Source: Voacanga thouarsii
Taxonomy: Eukaryota; Streptophyta; Magnoliopsida; Gentianales; Apocynaceae
Length of the DNA stretch: 64,000 nt
Direction of reading: 5' to 3'
Assembly: GCA_026120185.1 (NCBI GenBank)
Contig: JANUWF010001824.1
Location: 248,001 to 312,000, forward strand
Shown here: positions 31,149 through 42,655 of the stretch, in pieces
Position numbering within the stretch: the first letter of the stretch is position 1
Layout of the letters: each line of letters opens with the position of its first letter
The notes under the pieces: generated by a model
Told to the model about the DNA's origin: nothing
The model's database searches: none
Seen by the model: the letters and a program-made list of their open reading frames with translations, nothing else
Position numbers and translations under genes: made by a program

Positions 31149-31936
31149 ACAATCTTTCTTCTAATGCCCCTTCTTGCCACACTTGAAGCATTTGCTTTTA
31201 GGCTTCCCAATGGGCTTAGCCTGTCTAAATGCTTTGGGCTGGGCCCCTGCGTTGTTATGGAACTTTTTCTTCTTGAATTTCTTAGGCTTTTTCTTAATTC
31301 CAGACGAAGAAGAAGAATGAGAGACTAAAACCTTTGACACGGGCTTCATGATCTTCTCTGCCGCCTGGAGCTCTTTCATAAGCTCCGTAAGATTCACATT
31401 CAATTTGTTCATATTGTAGTTCAACTTGAACTAAGAATATAAATCAGGAACAGTTTTAAGAACCATGTCAATTTGGCTCTCAGGATCTGTTGTTGCGCCT
31501 AGGACCTCGGCCTCCTCGAAGTAGGTAATCATCTTGAGCAGATGCTCTCGAACTGATGCCCCCTCAGCGATCCTAGTGTTCATAATTGCCCTAAAAGCTT
31601 CTTGTCTTCTGGTCCGGCTTTTGTCAGCAAAAATGGTACGCAATGACAAATCTATGTCATACACAGTGGCCATGTTCTCATGCTTAGATTAGAGTATACT
31701 AGACATGGAAGTCAATATATAGTACTTAGCCATCTCATCGGCTTTTTCCATGCCTTCTCAGCCTCTCGTTCCTGATCAGTGGATTCTTCCCCAATCTCAG
31801 GACAGGGATCCATAAGAACATACTTGTACTCCTCGACAGTGAGTACTATGTTCAAGTTCCTTTTCCAGTCTACATAATTTGGCCCTGTCAACTTATTCTT
31901 CTTGAGAATGATTGACAATGGACTGAAACCAGACAT
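31149..31936 (-). pseudogene. Copia-2 gag
   Basis: It starts at 31936 with MSGFSPLSIILKKNKLTGPN and VDWKRNLNIVLT, the N-terminal signature of a common plant copia Gag. It continues through REHLLKMITYFEEAEVLGA to a basic region (KKKPKKFKKKKF). The CCHC knuckle at 31149-31190 reads CFKCGKKGH, then an in-frame TAG, then KKDC. Stops and shifts split Gag into three frames. The protein would coat element RNA. Confidence 0.9.
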
Positions 31937-32487
31937 TTTTGAAATATTACGAAAAAATATTCATTTAGTTTGCAAGTACTAAAAATGCACATTCTTTATA
32001 TTATTTCTTTGATAATAGATAACTCTTAAAACTATTATCAATAATATAAATAGTTTGGCTCTTAGAAAAACTAACAGAGCTTCGTAAGAAGATTAATAGC
32101 ATTCTAAATTAAGTGTATAACCATTATGAATCAAAACATCCTACATAGATAATGGTCTAGAAAAAGTTCCACTGATAGGATGTCCACTGATTTACACTAC
32201 CTACGGGCAATTTAGTGCTAAAAACCTCCAACGTAGGTTGGTCATCCTAGCAACTATCCTAGGCTTTTAATTTCACTCTTTTATTAGTTCTAGATACTTG
32301 TGAAAATCCATCCTATAGGAGGTCATGCTCAAAATGACACGAGAAAATCCACTATCTCTAATGAGAGTTGTGATGGAAGGTCATTAGAACCCCTCTCCCA
32401 CTTAATCTTTTATTGAACATAGAGTTTAAGGCCCAAGAACATTTTCTATAATCTTATGGTTTCGTTAACATTAGTAAAAAACTAAAA

Positions 32488-32660
32488 TTCAATATTATTC
32501 TCTATGTCAAGAATTAAATCCTTTGAGAGAATAAACTATGAATTTATTTTACTATTCTAAGTTAATAAGCAAGTAAAACTTTATTAAATATCCTTAAGTT
32601 CAACATTATTCTCTATGTCAAGGATTAAACCCTTTAAGTGAATAAACCATGAACTTTTTT
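32488..32660. repeat. Short tandem-like repeat in Copia-2 leader
   Basis: A segment containing ATTATTCTCTATGTCAAG followed by ATTAAATCCTTTGAGAG at about 32491-32535 recurs, slightly changed, at about 32604-32645. Confidence 0.65.
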
Positions 32661-33063
32661 ATTTTAAAATTTCTTAGATTAAAACGTTTTATCAAAACCG
32701 TTCTATCTAGTGAGACTTTGGTCTCACAAGAACTTGCACATTTGATCACAAAAATGAAACAAGCATGATAATAAAAGTAAAGCTTTTCATACTCAAACTA
32801 TTCATTTATTCATAAGTGACCAAACAATGGATTAAATATGATGAATTAAAAAAATTATGATCTTGTTTAATCCTAAGGTGGTTCCATCCTTTACTACTCA
32901 TTTTTGTGCAAATTATTCATCCATAGATAAAAAAAAACTACTGCAAAAAATTAACATCATATAATAGTTTCAAAACATTATTACACCAAGGAAAAATTAA
33001 GGTACAGAACTTCAGCAGTGCTCTCCCTTTTCTTGGACAAAATTGCCCACATCTGCCTCTCGG

Positions 33064-33196
33064 CAGAATGGACCTGGCGCCTGGTCCATTTGGCCAACCT
33101 GGCACCAAGTCTGTTCTGTTTCTTCAAAAACTATGGCTAAGCAGGGTGGACCTGGCGCCTGGTTGAATCGGCCCTCTTGGTGCCGGGTCCGTTATG
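33064..33196 (-). repeat. GC-rich four-part module, Copia-2 leader copy
   Basis: In element sense, units CCCGGCACCAAG, CAGGCGCCAGGTCC, TTGGTGCCAGG and CAGGCGCCAGGTCC form two pairs. The second half, including AACAGAACAGA before it, aligns base by base with 58498-58555 in the LTR of element X. Confidence 0.8.
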
Positions 33197-33566
33197 GAGT
33201 TTGTTGATTTTTGAAAAAATCTTGCTTTTTAGCCATTTTTTGCCCCTCAACAATTCCAGCAATCACCTTCTTTAGTCCCTAAAATTTACTAGTTAAAAGA
33301 AGCGCAAAACCAAGCATAAAAATATGCCTTTACAAGAAACTATGCCACTAACCACGAGACGTACGTCGCATCTAATCAAAACCAAAAAAATAATAGGAAA
33401 TTATTAGAATACATGATCCTATGCCTCTAACCGCAAGGCGTACTAGAACACTAGAAACCAATGTATGGGGGATCACATGAATTCACAAAAGATTCATTTT
33501 TTAATAGTAAAAGAACCACCTTTTCTAGTTTTTAACCCTAGTACATGCTCTTAGATGAAAACCGCA

Positions 33567-33578
33567 GCTCTGATACCA
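33567..33578 (-). other. Copia-2 primer-binding site
   Basis: The minus strand reads TGGTATCAGAGC, the initiator-Met tRNA complement, two bases after the end of the 5' LTR. Confidence 0.95.
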
Positions 33579-33580
33579 CT

Positions 33581-35372
33581 TGAAGGATCAAGACGGAAAA
33601 CATCAAAGAAAGCACAGCAAAAATTGTTTTAGTTTTTTGAGCCACATCTAGGAGAGAGTACTTACTTTTCTTTATTGGTCGCAGATTAACCAATAAGGGG
33701 CCGGGTTGCATTGGAACATGCGTTGGAAGGGGAGAAGGAGCGCATGCGGTTCGATCGGTATTCCTGCCAATCTTCTACTCCTACGCATCAAGCGTCTCCA
33801 AGCTTCCTCTCGTCGTCTTCCGGAGTATGACTCTATCTTGCTCTAGGGTTAGTTTGCTGAAAGCTACTTCTTTAGATAATCAAGGTACTCTCCTTCTAGA
33901 GAGAAGGAAGAGAAAAAACGTCAACCAGAGAGAAAGGGAGAGACGACACACTTTTGAGAGAGAACTCAGAAAAACCACATTATTTTTCTCCCTCTCTTTC
34001 ACACATATTTTTGGCTAGTCGTAGAGCTTGATTAAGCCCTAATGGCTGAAAAACAGTAAGCCCTAACGGCCTTAGTGCTGTGCTCCAAAACCAATCCAAA
34101 ACTGACCCAATCCTCTTAATTAATTAATTATCTTTTTTGGGCTTCATTAAATACCAAAAACTAATTAATTAATTCTAATTAGACTCTTAATATATGTCAA
34201 CATATATCAGCTAAATTAATTAATTTTTTCCATCCCAATTCTCTTAATTAATTAGTTATCTTTTCTAGACCTTATCAAAACCTAAGACTAATTAATTAAT
34301 TCTAATTTAACTCTTAGAATAAATTTTATTCTCTTCTATATAATTATCCATTAAGCCCAAATTATGTCTAAACAATACCAACATAACATGAGCTACTCTG
34401 GGGACCAAGAGATATGTTATTCATGGCTACTAAAATGACCAAAATGCCCTTACTATTAAACAGCTGTATTTTACCATTTCAAATATTCTCATGTATCACT
34501 ATATTAAAATAGTAACCCCGAGAATAATATTACTAAAGCAATGTCTCCGACTTACAGGTAAAATGATGAAAATACCCCTAACACCCATCAATGAAACAAG
34601 ATAAATGTACTAACACTTATCTCAAAGATATCTATCATCATTAGCTCTCTAGCTCGATAATTCATGACTCACTCGAATATACATGCTTATTATTGGAAGC
34701 TACCCAAAAAGCACATATTCTAGAGTCACGTTCCTAGGGCCCTAGATTATTAGATTATCCTAGACAATCACAAAGGGGTAATTTAACTTCACTAAGTGAA
34801 GTATAGAAACTCTGTTGTATGAGTCCATCTTAACTAACTAGAGTAATACACCCAGCATACAAGGATATTGATCTCACAAGAGAAATCTCATCCAACATAT
34901 ATCAAAGTATAAAACCCTAGTTTCGCCAGACCACCAACTCATACTCAAGTATGAAAGTATCCGTCTACGCTGTAGCAGTAATAGTCCAGTCTCTATAATC
35001 ATAGTACTTTATAAGAGACCACTACTACAGGTCCAATTCTACGTATTCGAAATACGCTTCTGCCAGCTATGTGAGTAAACTACTCACTAATTCAATGTAA
35101 ACCATTCCTCATTAGAACTCATGGTATAATAGTCTTACCTTGATGAAATGCCCAATTCCATCAAATGACTAAGAACTCAATTTTACTTATATGACAAGTA
35201 CCCATGGTCTATACCTTACTGTGAAGAATGACCCAATACATAGACCATTACTTGTCATACTTGGACCTTAAATGTGCAATAATATAAGAAACAATCTAAA
35301 TTGAATAAATAAACATTTTATTGCAATATACTTATACAGAATACGTAGTCTTTGAGGGCATACTTTTCAATA
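33581..35372 (-). mobile_element. Copia-2 5' LTR
   Basis: The partner of 26258-28039. In sense it starts TATTGAAAAGTATGCCC at 35372 and ends GATCCTTCA at 33581. The outer edge abuts the AAATC target duplication. Confidence 0.92.
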
Positions 35373-35377
35373 AAATC

Positions 35378-36773
35378 ATAATTATTTTACTAGTTATTTG
35401 AGGTTGTTTTGAGATAATTTTGTTGTAAGAACTAGGCATATTCCTTTCTATTTTGATAGTTTTCTTGTAAAAAGAATTTTTGCCAAATTTTCACAGATTT
35501 GAGTAAATTTCGAGCAAAAACTTGAAATTTCCAGAATAGCCCTGGTGCCAAGACTAGACAAGGGACCAAGCGGCGAGTCCATTCTGGTCAAGCAGAGGAA
35601 ACAGGGTGAATTTCAAGAACAAAACAGAATAGACCTGGCGCAAGAGGGTCGACCGTACTGGTGCCAGGCCCACTCTGGAACAAGAAAATTATATGCGTGA
35701 ATTTAAGAAATTTTCAAGGATTTTGGTTCGAATCCTACCCGGCCAAGACTTCCCAAACTATGAATTTAGCATCTAATAAGCCAATAAAAGTAAGAGAAAA
35801 TATAAGGAATAAATGTGTGGAGGTAGATCCAAGAGCTAAAATTTCATTCACTCATTGAAGGAGGAATTCACTAAATCAAGGAGGGTTGTTCAAGAGAGTC
35901 TTCAAGGAAGAAAAAAGAGGCTTGTCTATGAGTGCTTTTTTTTATCTTTGTTTTCTTTTTCTTAAACAATGATGTATTCACTATTTTTATTGTAATTTAA
36001 CATTATTTTAGATTCATGATTTTGTGTTATTTAGTTATTTGATCAATTCTTTCTCATATTTAGTATTTGATTACTTGTTATCACTGGTTATTGATGCAAG
36101 TTCTTCTAATTGACTTAGAAAAATGATGTTAGGAGTTTTATTGCACTGATTTCGGATTTGTTAAATCTTAATGGGCATGGACGATGGAGTTAAGACTATA
36201 GGACCAAGTAATCAAAGATTAGTTGATTTCACCTCAGACAAAGGGTCATTAGCTAATTTCGTGTTTATAAAGAATTGAGCTTAATGCATGTTTTGATTAT
36301 GTTAGCTTGATTGGTAAATCTGTTAAAATTAATCAAAAGATAGTAATTCCATGGATTGGAAAACAAAGTAGAATTTATCTAAGTAGATTTATGACTTGTG
36401 AGACAATTGAATTTTATTTTATATTCTTTCATAATGTCAAGATGATAATTAATTGAGAGAATTGCCAGTTGGTGCATTATCATGTTTTCTAGAATAATTA
36501 TCTAAATTGCATATTCCTACATCCTTGAGTTGTATATATTTCTTTAATTTTGTTTTTCTTATTTTCTCACTTTATTTGGGTCGGTTAAACAATGAATGAA
36601 AAGTGATTAGTGTGTACTTGTTCCTTTGAGGATCGATACTCATTAATTCCCTATGGTATGCTTGCGATGAGTATACTGTCATATCTATATTTTGAGATTA
36701 ATATTTTAATTAAAACTTGACTAAGGGATGGATTTAAATTTGATGATTTTTATACACCCAAAATTTACGCTCA
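35378..36773 (+). mobile_element. Element X 5' LTR, main part
   Basis: Resumes after the Copia-2 target duplication and matches the 3' LTR (about 58261-59664) closely to the end (...ATTTACGCTCA). A 65-codon open frame at 35661-35858 also exists in the 3' LTR (58519-58746) but has no known motif. Confidence 0.85.
35533..35680 (+). repeat. GC-rich four-part module, element X 5' LTR copy
   Basis: Units CCTGGTGCCAAG, GCGGCGAGTCC, CCTGGCGCAAG and CTGGTGCCAGGCCC are arranged as two pairs separated by a spacer of about 50 bases. Confidence 0.75.
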
Positions 36774-36782
36774 AGTTTTTGG

Positions 36783-37290
36783 CAAAAACTTGATACTTGT
36801 TTTTTAGTGTAGAAATTATTACCAATAAATTACACAATCTATCAAGTTTTGATAAAATGTTAACCACTAAAACCACACATACGGGCAAGTATACCCATCG
36901 TATAGTATAGGGAATATCAAGTATCGAATCCACGAGAACTTAAGCTTCCACCTTACTTTACCCAAATTTTTATTGTTCAGCCAATAAAATAAGAAGAGAG
37001 TAAAAAGAAAAATAAATAAAGATAAAAAATAGATATAACTTAAGGATTCATTTTCATGTAATTAGACAATTATCTTGAAAACATAGTATTGAATCACTTA
37101 GCATTCATCACAATCAATTGTCATCTTAGCATCATGAAGGAATATAAAGTAAAATTCAATCATTTTCCAAGTGATGAATCTACTTATATAAATTCCACTT
37201 CGTTTTTCAATCCATAGAATTACTATCTTTTGATTAAATTAACAGATTTATCAATCAAGCTAACATAACCAAAACATGCATCAAGTTTTT
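36783..37290 (-). repeat. Inverted LTR fragment at the PBS of element X
   Basis: The reverse complement of this segment follows the last 500 bases of the X LTR (36270-36773), for example AGATAGTAATTCTATGGATTG against AGATAGTAATTCCATGGATTG. It ends in ATCAAGTTTTTGCC, again an LTR end plus the start of a PBS. The two copies meet head to head in CAAGTTTTTGGCAAAAACTT. The copy is noticeably diverged from the X LTR. Confidence 0.75.
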
Positions 37291-37307
37291 TGCACTGTTG
37301 CCAGGGA
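37290..37307 (+). other. Decayed tRNA-Asp type PBS of element X
   Basis: TTGCACTGTTGCCAGGGA matches 14 of 18 positions of TGGCGCCGTTGCCGGGGA, the tRNA-Asp complement used by Athila/Tat elements. Three of the four changes are C-to-T or G-to-A. Confidence 0.65.
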
Positions 37308-37385
37308 ACAATATAATGAAAGCTTGAATTTTGTTGATTTAACCATATTTATATGTTTATATGTTCATATGTCTACATGTAAATA

Positions 37386-37412
37386 TGTGTGTGTGTGTGT
37401 GTGTGTGTGTGT
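37386..37412. repeat. (TG)n microsatellite
   Basis: A run of about 13 TG units in the leader of element X. Confidence 0.9.
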
Positions 37413-37648
37413 TCTATCTCATTGTTGTAACTTTGTGTGACTTAATTGACTAGCTTACTTTATGTTGTACTGTAAATACCACTAACTTTTGTATTTAGAT
37501 AGTTTGTGAATGCGTGTGTTTTTCTTTTCTTTATTTTTCTATTATTTATTTTTCCCATTTTTTATTTTCTTTATTTTTAAATTATTTTTGTTTGTTTTTA
37601 TTTTTTATTTAATTTTTGTTTTTCTTTCAGCGCAAGATTGATATCATC

Positions 37649-38277
37649 ATGGACAACTACTTTTGGGATCAAATGAGCTATAATGACGAGAATTTGGCAA
37701 ATTTGCAAGCTCGGATTGACGCTTTTTGTGAGATGTCACTTGAAGCCTCAATGCAATCTTTTGTCTCCCATACAAATTCTTCCATTAACTGGCATGAAGA
37801 AGCATTCCAATGTATGAGGCATCAAAGAACATAACTAGCAAGTTGGTTGAGGATGACATAAAGGCCTATATGCTTAAACAAGAGAATCCCCAAAGAAAAG
37901 AGAGAGTATATAAGGAACAATTATCCAATATGGAAAAGGAGGAGTTGGATCTTTCAATGTTACATCGTAAGAAGTCCTTGGAGGATGGTGGTAATTTCTA
38001 CCCTTCACCACATTCAAAGGGAGGTAACTTAGTTTTTATAGATGTGTCGAAAAGTACTGATTTCTTGATCCCATCTTTAAGAACTCAATTGCTAAGTTTT
38101 AAGGGGAACTTTCATTGTGACAAATCTTTTGAAGGGAAAAAAAATGATTTTGAGTTTAATGCATTCTTTAGAGACCATGTGCATTTACATGTTGACAAAA
38201 ATATTTGTGTGTCTAAAAGAACATTAGAGAATGAGGTTTATGTGTTTTTCTTTATTCAGAATTTTTTTTTTTCATGA
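37649..38277 (+). pseudogene. Unrecognised ORF of element X
   Basis: Two overlapping frames (37649-37834 and 37810-38277) together encode about 200 residues, beginning MDNYFWDQMSYNDENL and including SKLVEDDIKAYMLKQENPQR and a lysine/glutamate-rich helix-like stretch. A shift of frame near 37815 separates them. The ORF sits where Gag would lie in an Athila-like element, but I see no knuckle, protease or capsid motif. The function is unknown. Confidence 0.45.
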
Positions 38278-38747
38278 GCCTTCCATTTTTTGAAATCCTT
38301 TCTTATTTCTACTTTCATCATGCCTACCTTTTTCATTGAGCATTAATTTTTTTTACAAAGGTTTGATGAAGAAGCATGATGAGTGGAAAGAGTGTTTGTT
38401 TTATGTGTTTTAGGTTTGTTTTGAATTTGGGTTTCTTTAGGTCTTTTGGTCATTCTTTTGTTTTATCTACGTTCCATTTTTATTTGTTAGGTGTTATTTT
38501 CCCTAAATAAAGAAAATATTTTCCATCTTAAGTGTGGGGGAGTAACCCGTGTCTATATTTTCTTTCTTGGGATTTTTAGTTTGTTTTATTTTATTTAAGT
38601 GTGTCTTTCTTTTCTTATTATTTTCTTTGTGCGTTTATTTGTGGTTTCTTTTGTAAGTCAGAATAAAGTCCTCTTGGACAAGCTCTTTTCTCTATTCCAT
38701 GTTTTAATATTTATTGAAACTTTATTGCACTTGGGAAGTATTACTTA
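38278..38747 (+). other. Element X interior after the ORF
   Basis: T-rich non-coding sequence with a PPT-like AAGTGTGGGGGAGT at 38530-38543. A similar AAGTGTAGGGAAGT occurs at 57076-57089, on the other side of Copia-3. Confidence 0.55.
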
Positions 38748-40009
38748 TGTTAGCCCTAAGGGATTTCTTTTATGTTTTGATTTATGACAAACGTTGATAT
38801 GGACTAACTTATTTATTTCCTGTGATAGGACATGGTTAATCTTTATTCTTCTAAAGTCTTCAGATAAAAATTGTTGACAACCTCTTCATCGCTGATTTCA
38901 AGATTAGAAGATCAAATGAGAAAATCAGAGTATGAGAAGTTATATATCATGGAAGCTCTTTGTGAAGAATGATAGACTAGAAAGTGTTATTAAGGTATAT
39001 TTATTAATTCCTATGTCTTCTTATCTTTTGATTCATTTGACTTTACCTTGAAGCTCAAAGAAGATGATTTTCAAAGTTTTTAAAATTCACAGAATTTTGG
39101 ATGGAACAGTTTGAATCCAAAAGGTTCATCCAAAATCCTATAAACCAGGTTGAAAATTTTCTATCAGGAATGTGCTATTTTTGACTTACCTTTTGGATGC
39201 ATCTTCGTCCAAAACCCGAGTCCAAAACTCGGATGAGTTTAAATAAAAAAATTTGTAGCCGTTTTTTTGTGACTATTGGCACTCTACTTTTTGGCTCTAT
39301 AAATAGCCCTTAAAGTAAGATTAGAAGTAGGATTTTGGAAACATTCATCTTAGAAACCTTATTGCTCAATACTTTAAAAAATCTCCTTTTATCTAGCTTC
39401 AATGTGAATTCATTATGTATCAAAGATAAAAGTAATTTGTGGCTTGTAAGTGAGCTTATCTCTATCCTATTGATTTTCAAATCTCTATTGTAGTGCAAGG
39501 TTGTGGTGTAAAACCCATAGGGGTGAGCCTTGTGTTTTGTGTATGTTTAAGGTTGTGTGATAAAACCCATTGGGGTGATCCTTGTTTTGTGTTTGTGTCA
39601 AGGTTGTGGAGTAAAACCTAGTGAGGTGATCCTTGATGTGTTTGAGAGGTTGTGGAAAACCTATTGTGATGATCCTCTCTTGTATGTGAATCGGTTTCAT
39701 TAAATGAAGTTAATAAAATAGGGTTGAAAATCTTTAAATGTGAGGCTTAAGGTAGTGGACGTAGATCATTGTTGACCGAACCACTATACATCTCTTATCT
39801 CATTTTATTCAGTGGTTCATGTCCTGTTTTTTTTATGATTTTTCATTGTCTAAATCTGGATATACATCTATGAGTACTTGGATAGCTTTCTCTGCATCTA
39901 TAAAGTCAGTCCAAGTATCTTGGTGATTATTCTTGTTCAGCATTTTAGACAATTCAAAAAAATTATTTTTGCTTGCCAAAAACCTTATTCACCCCCCTAA
40001 GGTTTTTCA
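38748..40009 (+). mobile_element. Copia-3 5' LTR
   Basis: A 1262-bp LTR with a TG...CA boundary, preceded by target duplication ACTTA and followed by the PBS. It contains four units of the AAGGTTGTGG repeat. Confidence 0.93.
39496..39690 (+). repeat. Minisatellite in Copia-3 5' LTR, four units
   Basis: Units of about 50 bases, each beginning AAGGTTGTG or GAGGTTGTG followed by TAAAACC and GGTGATCC-like sequence, start near 39496, 39548, 39599 and 39643. The 3' LTR has five units. Confidence 0.85.
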
Positions 40010-40011
40010 TT

Positions 40012-40023
40012 TGGTATCAGAGC
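40012..40023 (+). other. Copia-3 primer-binding site
   Basis: TGGTATCAGAGC, the initiator-Met tRNA complement, begins two bases after the LTR end. Confidence 0.97.
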
Positions 40024-40069
40024 AAGATCTACATACTCTTGGTTTAACAGCTTTGTAGAAAAGATCTTA

Positions 40070-41995
40070 ATGGCAAGCTCATCCTCTCTTCCATATGTTG
40101 AAAGGTCTTCAACAAATCGTCCTCCTTTGTTTAATGGAAGCAACTATACTTTCTGGAAAAATATGATGAAAATTTATGTGTGTTCTATTAACTTCGAGTT
40201 ATGGAGTTTAATAGAGAATGGTCCTTTTATTCCATCAAAAATGATTGATGGCATAAAAATACCTAAACAGAATTACGAGTATAGTGCAGAAGACATTGCG
40301 AAAATGACTCTAAATTTTCAAGCTATGAATATTTTGTGTTGTGCACTAGATGCGACTGAATACAACCGTGTTAGTGGTTGTGATTCAACCCATGATATGT
40401 GGAGATTGCTAGAAGTCACTCATGAGGGGACTAACCAAGTCAAAGAATCGAAACTAGGGCTTCTTATTCATGATTATGAATTATTTACTATGAGGCCAAA
40501 TGAAAGCATCACAGACATGTTCACAAGATTTACTAATATCTCAAATGATCTAAAAGCTTACGGAAAGGTTTATTCCCTTGGGGAACAAAATCGAAAAATT
40601 CTTAATGCTTTTCCAAAAAGCTAGCAGCCTAAAACTCTTGCTATAGAAGAATCCAAGGATTTAAAATCCTTACCTACTAAAGAGTTGATCAGATCTCTTT
40701 TAACTCATGAGATGAAGCTTAAAAGATTTCATGAATCTGATGATCATGATAGAGGCAGAAAAGGGATTGCTCTGAAGACTGAAAATCAAGATAGAGAAAC
40801 AAGTCTTTCAGAAAGCAGTAAAGGCATGGAAATGGACAGTGATGACTTAGCAATGATATCAAAGAAATTTAGAAGCATGTTCAACAAAGGAAACTACAAA
40901 CAAGAAAGGAAGTTTATAAGAAAGAAAGGATAAAACTCCAGCTTCAAACCTCAATGCTTTGAATGTAAAAATATAGATCACTTCATTGCAGACTGTCCGG
41001 TTGCAAAAGGCAAGGAAGGGAAAACGTCTAAGAAAAAGAAAGACCTGAAGGTCAAGAAAGGTAAAGGATTGATAGGAGCTTGGGACTTAAATGAAGATGA
41101 GTCTGAAGATAAGGAATCTGAGGAAGAAACTGCCAACATTTGCTTTATGGCCTTGGAAAATGAAGTAAACCTTTCAACATCAGATTGCATGTCTAATTCG
41201 CATATATCTATGACTGAAAAGCATGTTGATCCTAATGAGTTGTTCTATGATATGTTTTATGAATTAAAAAAATTGTCCAAAAAAAAAAATAAAGAGTTAA
41301 AGTTGAAGGTTAATTGTCTGATGAAAGAAAATGAAGCCTTGTTAAATGACAACAAAATATCTTTTGAAACACATATATGTGATAAAATTGAAAAAGATGT
41401 GATAATGACAACTTTGCATCATGCATCTCTGAAAAATAAAAACCTGTGTGATAAAGTTCAAACTCTTGAATGCATGATTAGCATCTTTGATGATATGAAA
41501 ATTATAGTAAATAATCTTACCAATTGCATTGAAAAATTTACAAATGGTAAAAGCAATCTGGAAAAGCTACTCGGAACTCAACATCATTTTGGTAATCGAA
41601 GTAGCTTAGGATATAAACATGAGGATAAAGACAAAATATGCATGCCCAAATTTGTTTATACTGGAAATCGAAGTGGCCTAGGATATAAACATGAGGATAA
41701 AGACAAAATATGCATGCCCAGATTTGTTTATGCTGGAAATCAAAGTGGCTTAAGATATAAACATGAGGATAAAGACAAAATTTGCACGTCCAGATTTATT
41801 TTAGTGGAAAATCAAAGTGGCTTAGGATATGAACATAAGAATAACTACAAAGAGAACAAGTTTCAATATGTTAAACCTACTTCTTCTCACAGCACATACA
41901 AGGCATGCACGTATTGTAAAAAACCTGGATAGATAGTTTCAAGATGTCTTGTTAAAAGAAAAGTGGAATCTGGTAGAGTTACTTTCTGGAAAATC
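40070..41995 (+). pseudogene. Copia-3 gag
   Basis: Starts with MASSSSLPYVERSS and reads RPPLFNGSNYTFWKNMMKIY, LWSLIENGPF, MWRLLEVTHEGTNQVKESKL and ELFTMRPNESITDMFTRF, a SIRE-like Gag. The CCHC knuckle CFECKNIDHFIADC is at 40955-40996. A long acidic and coiled-coil-like region follows, then four 24-residue repeats, then a second Cys motif (CTYCKKPG, stop, IVSRC) near 41910. In-frame stops occur at about 40622, 40931 and 41930. Gag would form the particle in the cytoplasm; the stops make this copy non-functional. Confidence 0.9.
41588..41865 (+). repeat. Four 72-bp in-frame repeats within Copia-3 gag
   Basis: Units starting near 41591, 41663, 41735 and 41807 each encode GN(R/Q)SGLGYKHEDKDKIC-like residues, 24 codons apart. 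The fourth is the most diverged. Confidence 0.9.
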
Positions 41996-42079
41996 AAAGA
42001 AAATGTTACTAACCTTCATAGACCCAAGAAAGTGTGGGTACCAAAAATCATCTCTTCTTCTCATGTATAGGCGCAGTCT

Positions 42080-42655
42080 TTAAGCTTCACCAAATGGTTC
42101 TTGGACAGTGGTTGTTCAAGACACACGACTGGAAATGCAGCTTTGTTAGAAGATATTCAGACCATAAATGAAGGATTTGTTACATTTGGAGACAAGAAGA
42201 AAGGGAAGATTCTCGGCATTGGTAATATTGGTAAAGGTTCCTTAACATTTATAAAGCAAGTTTTACTTATTGATGATTTGAAATATAACCTGCTCAGCAT
42301 TAGCCAACTTTGTGACAATGGTTGCAAAGTCATTTTTGAAAAAGATTTTTGCTCTATACTTGATAGTGGAAATCTCGAAATCATCTTTACTGCCAAACGC
42401 ATGGGAAATGTATATGTGTTTTATCTTAGTGACCTTATAGCTAATGGAATTAGATGCCTATCCGTTCATGACAATAATGATTATCTTTGGCATAGAAGGT
42501 TAGGTCATGTATCCTTTGATTTGTTAAACAAACTGTCCTCAAAAGAACTTGTTAGGGGGCTTCCAAAAATGAAATTTGATAAACACAAAATCTGTTATGC
42601 ATGTCAATTTGGGAAGCAAATCAAAACCTCTTTTAAACAAAAAAAAAAAAAAGAT
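42080..42655 (+). pseudogene. Copia-3 protease and pre-integrase domain
   Basis: Reads WFLDSGCSRHTTGN (active-site Asp at 42104-42106), VTFGDKKKGKILGIGNIG, LLSISQLCDNGCKVIF and LWHRRLGHVSFDLLNKL with CYACQFGKQ, the zinc-binding HHCC region. The active site is conserved. The frame runs into a 14-A homopolymer at 42639-42652, after which the polyprotein continues in another frame. Confidence 0.9.

Larger units (their letters stand above)
31937..33566 (-). other. Copia-2 leader between PBS and gag
   Basis: About 1.6 kb without a coding region. It holds a GC-rich four-part module (33064-33196) and two similar AT-rich stretches near 32500 and 32600 (both contain TTCAACATTATTCTCTATG or TTCAATATTATTCTCTATG). 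Confidence 0.7.
26258..35372 (-). mobile_element. Copia-2, complete but decayed copia element
   Basis: Two LTRs of about 1.8 kb (26258-28039 and 33581-35372) flank a minus-strand gag-pol region. The target duplication AAATC is exact at 26253-26257 and 35373-35377. In element sense the order is 5' LTR, PBS, 1.6-kb leader, Gag, knuckle, protease, integrase, RT and RNase H, which is the copia order. All frames contain stops or shifts. Confidence 0.93.

Noticed and set aside
35661..35858. Small ORF present in both LTRs of element X (also 58519-58746)
   Set aside because: Conservation is explained by LTR identity; start and composition do not suggest a protein.
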